Assembly: GCA_905480305.1 (NCBI GenBank)
Contig: CAJQPV010000218.1
Location: 1-15,857 of the forward strand
DNA length: 15,857 nt
Reading direction: 5' to 3'
Source of the DNA: an uncultured Gammaproteobacteria bacterium
Lineage (GTDB): Bacteria; Pseudomonadota; Gammaproteobacteria; UBA9214
Part shown: positions 14,610-15,857 of the stretch, in pieces
Position numbering within the stretch: position 1 is the stretch's first letter
How the letters are laid out: every line of letters starts with the position of its first letter
Translations under genes and position numbers: made by a program
The notes under the pieces: model-generated
What the model was told of the DNA's origin: nothing
The model's database searches: none
Seen by the model: the letters and a program-made list of their open reading frames with translations, nothing else

Positions 14610-15641
14610 ATGCCAATCAAGAAATTAACAGGAATGGTCTTCGCCGCTCTGTTCGCAGGTTTTCTGTATGCAGCAGACGTGGTTCTCAACCCGGAACACC
14701 CGGACCGCTACGTGGTCGTCAAGGGTGACACACTCTGGGACATCTCAGCCATGTTTCTGCGTGACCCCTGGCTCTGGCCGGAAGTCTGGTATGTCAATCC
14801 ACAGGTTGAAAACCCGCACCTGATCTACCCCGGCGACATTCTGACGCTGGTTTATGTCGACGGTAAACCGCAGCTGCGTATGTCACGCGGATATCCAACC
14901 GTTGATCTGTCACCGCAGGTGCGCGTGGAGAGCCTTGAAAACGCCATTCCTACCATACCGCTGGATGCGATACGGCCATTCCTGACACGCGCCCTTGTGG
15001 TAGATGCCGAGGCAATGGACAAGGCACCCTACGTCGTTGCAAGTGCCGGCGAACATGTTATCACCGGCGTCAGTGACCGGGTCTATGCCCGCGGCATCGA
15101 CGACAAAAGTGAAACGATATTTGATCTCTACCACCCGGGCGGCCCTTATATCGATCCGGACACCGACGAATTACTTGGCTATGAAGCACTCTATGTAGGT
15201 ACCGGTCCGGTCGAGCAGTTCGGTGATCCGGCCACCATCTTTCTGGCACAAACCACCCGTGAAATCAGGGTCGGTGACCGTCTGCTGCCAGCCGACGAAT
15301 CCACGCCGGTTACACATTTTCAGCCACACGCACCTGAGACCGACCTCGAAGGCCATATCATTTCAGTGATTGACGGCGTCAGCCAGATTGGCCAGTTCAA
15401 TGTGGTGGCCATTGACCTCGGCACCCGCGAAGGCCTCGAAATAGGTCATGTGTTCAGAATCTTCAAGAGAGGCGCGACCATCAAGGACACCGTCAGCGGC
15501 AAACGTAATGATGCCGTGAAGCTGCCGGATGAAGATGCCGGCCTCATCATGGTGTTTCGCACCTTTGACAAGGTCAGCTTTGGCCTGGTCATGAAAGCAA
15601 CCAGCGCTATCAATATTAACGACTTCGTACGCACGCCCTGA
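14610..15641 (+). CDS. tsaP: LysM peptidoglycan-binding protein, TsaP-like
   Basis: The 343-residue protein has a signal peptide (KKLTGMVFAALFAGFLYA, likely cleaved after residue 21). An N-terminal LysM domain at about 33–81 contains YVVVKGDTLWDIS, WPEVWYVNPQVENPHLIYPGD and ILTL. LysM binds peptidoglycan glycan. The rest is the larger conserved region found in TsaP proteins, with GEHVITGVSDRVYARG, YVGTGPVEQFGDPATIF and GTREGLEIGHVFRIFKRG. TsaP was described in Neisseria as a protein that links the type IV pilus secretin PilQ to the cell wall. The gene next to dprA and def in Pseudomonas (PA0020) is its homolog. No pilus genes are in this window, so that role is inferred from family and neighbours. 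The ATG at 14610 has AAGGGA 6 bases upstream. dprA follows on the same strand. Confidence 0.9.
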   Translation: MPIKKLTGMVFAALFAGFLYAADVVLNPEHPDRYVVVKGDTLWDISAMFLRDPWLWPEVWYVNPQVENPHLIYPGDILTLVYVDGKPQLRMSRGYPTVDLSPQVRVESLENAIPTIPLDAIRPFLTRALVVDAEAMDKAPYVVASAGEHVITGVSDRVYARGIDDKSETIFDLYHPGGPYIDPDTDELLGYEALYVGTGPVEQFGDPATIFLAQTTREIRVGDRLLPADESTPVTHFQPHAPETDLEGHIISVIDGVSQIGQFNVVAIDLGTREGLEIGHVFRIFKRGATIKDTVSGKRNDAVKLPDEDAGLIMVFRTFDKVSFGLVMKATSAININDFVRTP

Positions 15642-15650
15642 CAACAGGGC
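15635..15650 (+). other. Hairpin over the tsaP stop codon
   Basis: GCCCTG and CAGGGC form a 6-bp GC-rich stem with an ACAA loop that includes the last base of the TGA stop. There is no T run after it, so it is not a classical terminator. It may protect the mRNA 3' side or be incidental. Confidence 0.35.
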
Positions 15651-15682
15651 CTCACAATGTTAACGCCAAGGATGGTGAACAC

Positions 15683-15724
15683 ATGTATAAACAGACCGGA
15701 TCAACACCGCTGAGTGTAAGCTAG
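15683..15724 (+). CDS. Possible 13-codon leader ORF ahead of dprA
   Basis: An ATG at 15683 follows AAGGA by 10 bases and opens 13 sense codons (MYKQTGSTPLSVS) ending in TAG at 15722–15724. That stop is 5 bases before the dprA ATG and lies within the left arm of a hairpin that covers that ATG. A ribosome on this ORF would open the hairpin and could reinitiate at dprA. An alternative ATG at 15657 in another frame ends at 15713. Translation of either is not shown. Confidence 0.3.
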   Translation: MYKQTGSTPLSVS

Positions 15725-15744
15725 CCATCATGGCTGGCACACTC
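15712..15744 (+). promoter_or_regulatory. dprA: Hairpin that occludes the dprA start codon
   Basis: GAGTGT (15712–15717) pairs with ACACTC (15739–15744). After a two-base AA bulge, GCTAGCCA (15720–15727) pairs with TGGCTGGC (15731–15738), with one G-T wobble. The loop is only TCA (15728–15730). The A of the dprA ATG is in the loop and the TG is in the stem, so the start codon would be hidden in the folded RNA. No Shine-Dalgarno sequence is visible ahead of that ATG. Confidence 0.55.
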
Positions 15745-15857
15745 ACCGTCTCCACAGATACCCTTTCTGACTGGCTCACCCTGTACCACGCTCCCGGCGT
15801 GGGCGCGGTGACCCTGCATCGCTTGCTGGAGCGCTTCCCGAACCCGGGTGATCTGCA
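15730..15857 (+). CDS. dprA: DNA processing protein DprA (partial, cut by window edge)
   Basis: DprA (Smf) loads RecA on incoming single-stranded DNA during natural transformation and is widespread even in species not known to be competent. Only 42 codons are present: MAGTLTVSTD, then LSDWLTLYHAPGVGAVTLHR and LLERFPNPGDL. This fits the N-terminal helix-hairpin-helix-like part of gammaproteobacterial DprA. The Rossmann domain lies beyond the window. In-frame upstream sequence runs into TAA at 15688 with no other ATG, so 15730 is the start. It lies 88 bases after tsaP, the usual neighbour. The start codon sits in a predicted hairpin and lacks a ribosome-binding site, so expression may depend on upstream translation. 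The call rests on this short part and on gene order. Confidence 0.85.
   Translation, partial: MAGTLTVSTDTLSDWLTLYHAPGVGAVTLHRLLERFPNPGDL

Noticed and set aside
1..15857. CRISPR arrays, tRNA or rRNA genes, insertion sequences and prophage genes
   Set aside because: Reading through, I found no regularly spaced repeats, no cloverleaf-like segments in the gaps, and no transposase or phage-type proteins; all gaps are shorter than 300 bases.

Overview
The window looks like chromosome of a gammaproteobacterium. Two blocks of conserved housekeeping genes flank a short sulfur-transfer locus. The run fmt–rsmB–DUF4390–ntrY–ntrX–trkA–trkH, with def and a LysM gene followed by dprA, is a gene order known from many gammaproteobacteria. 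Part of it resembles the PA0011–PA0021 neighbourhood of Pseudomonas aeruginosa, as far as I recall that map. A DsrE2-family protein and a single-domain rhodanese suggest a sulfur-oxidising lineage. That last point is inference: no sox, dsr or hdr core genes are visible.

Layout. Positions 1–888 hold the minus-strand histidine genes hisB and hisH; hisH runs off the left edge. Positions 966–1412 hold dtd, also on the minus strand. Positions 1531–2847 are the sulfur-transfer locus on the minus strand: rhodanese, a strong sigma70-type promoter, dsrE2 and a perfect-stem intrinsic terminator. Positions 2848–3135 are a very AT-rich gap. A plus-strand lipid A-type acyltransferase gene follows (3136–4017). 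It converges on a long minus-strand gene train from 14405 down to 4033: def, fmt, rsmB, DUF4390, ntrY, ntrX, trkA, trkH and a small TPR protein. Several junctions in this train overlap or nearly touch. From 14610 the plus strand carries a TsaP-like LysM protein and the beginning of dprA, cut by the right edge.

How the genes work together. def and fmt handle the N-formyl-methionine cycle and rsmB modifies 16S rRNA, so the head of the train serves translation. The DUF4390 protein, NtrY and NtrX form a likely envelope-sensing and regulatory unit, with DUF4390 and NtrY physically overlapping. TrkA and TrkH make the potassium uptake system. The rhodanese and DsrE2 probably pass sulfane sulfur between cysteine thiols, normally with a TusA partner that is not in this window.

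I saw no insertion sequence, CRISPR array, tRNA or rRNA gene. I did not find a clearly new multi-gene system. The best leads are small regulatory structures: a hairpin that buries the dprA start codon behind a possible leader ORF, a 26-codon ORF overlapping the ntrX start, a near-consensus promoter with a long leader in front of dsrE2, and an NtrX whose AAA+ domain lacks the residues needed for sigma54 activation.
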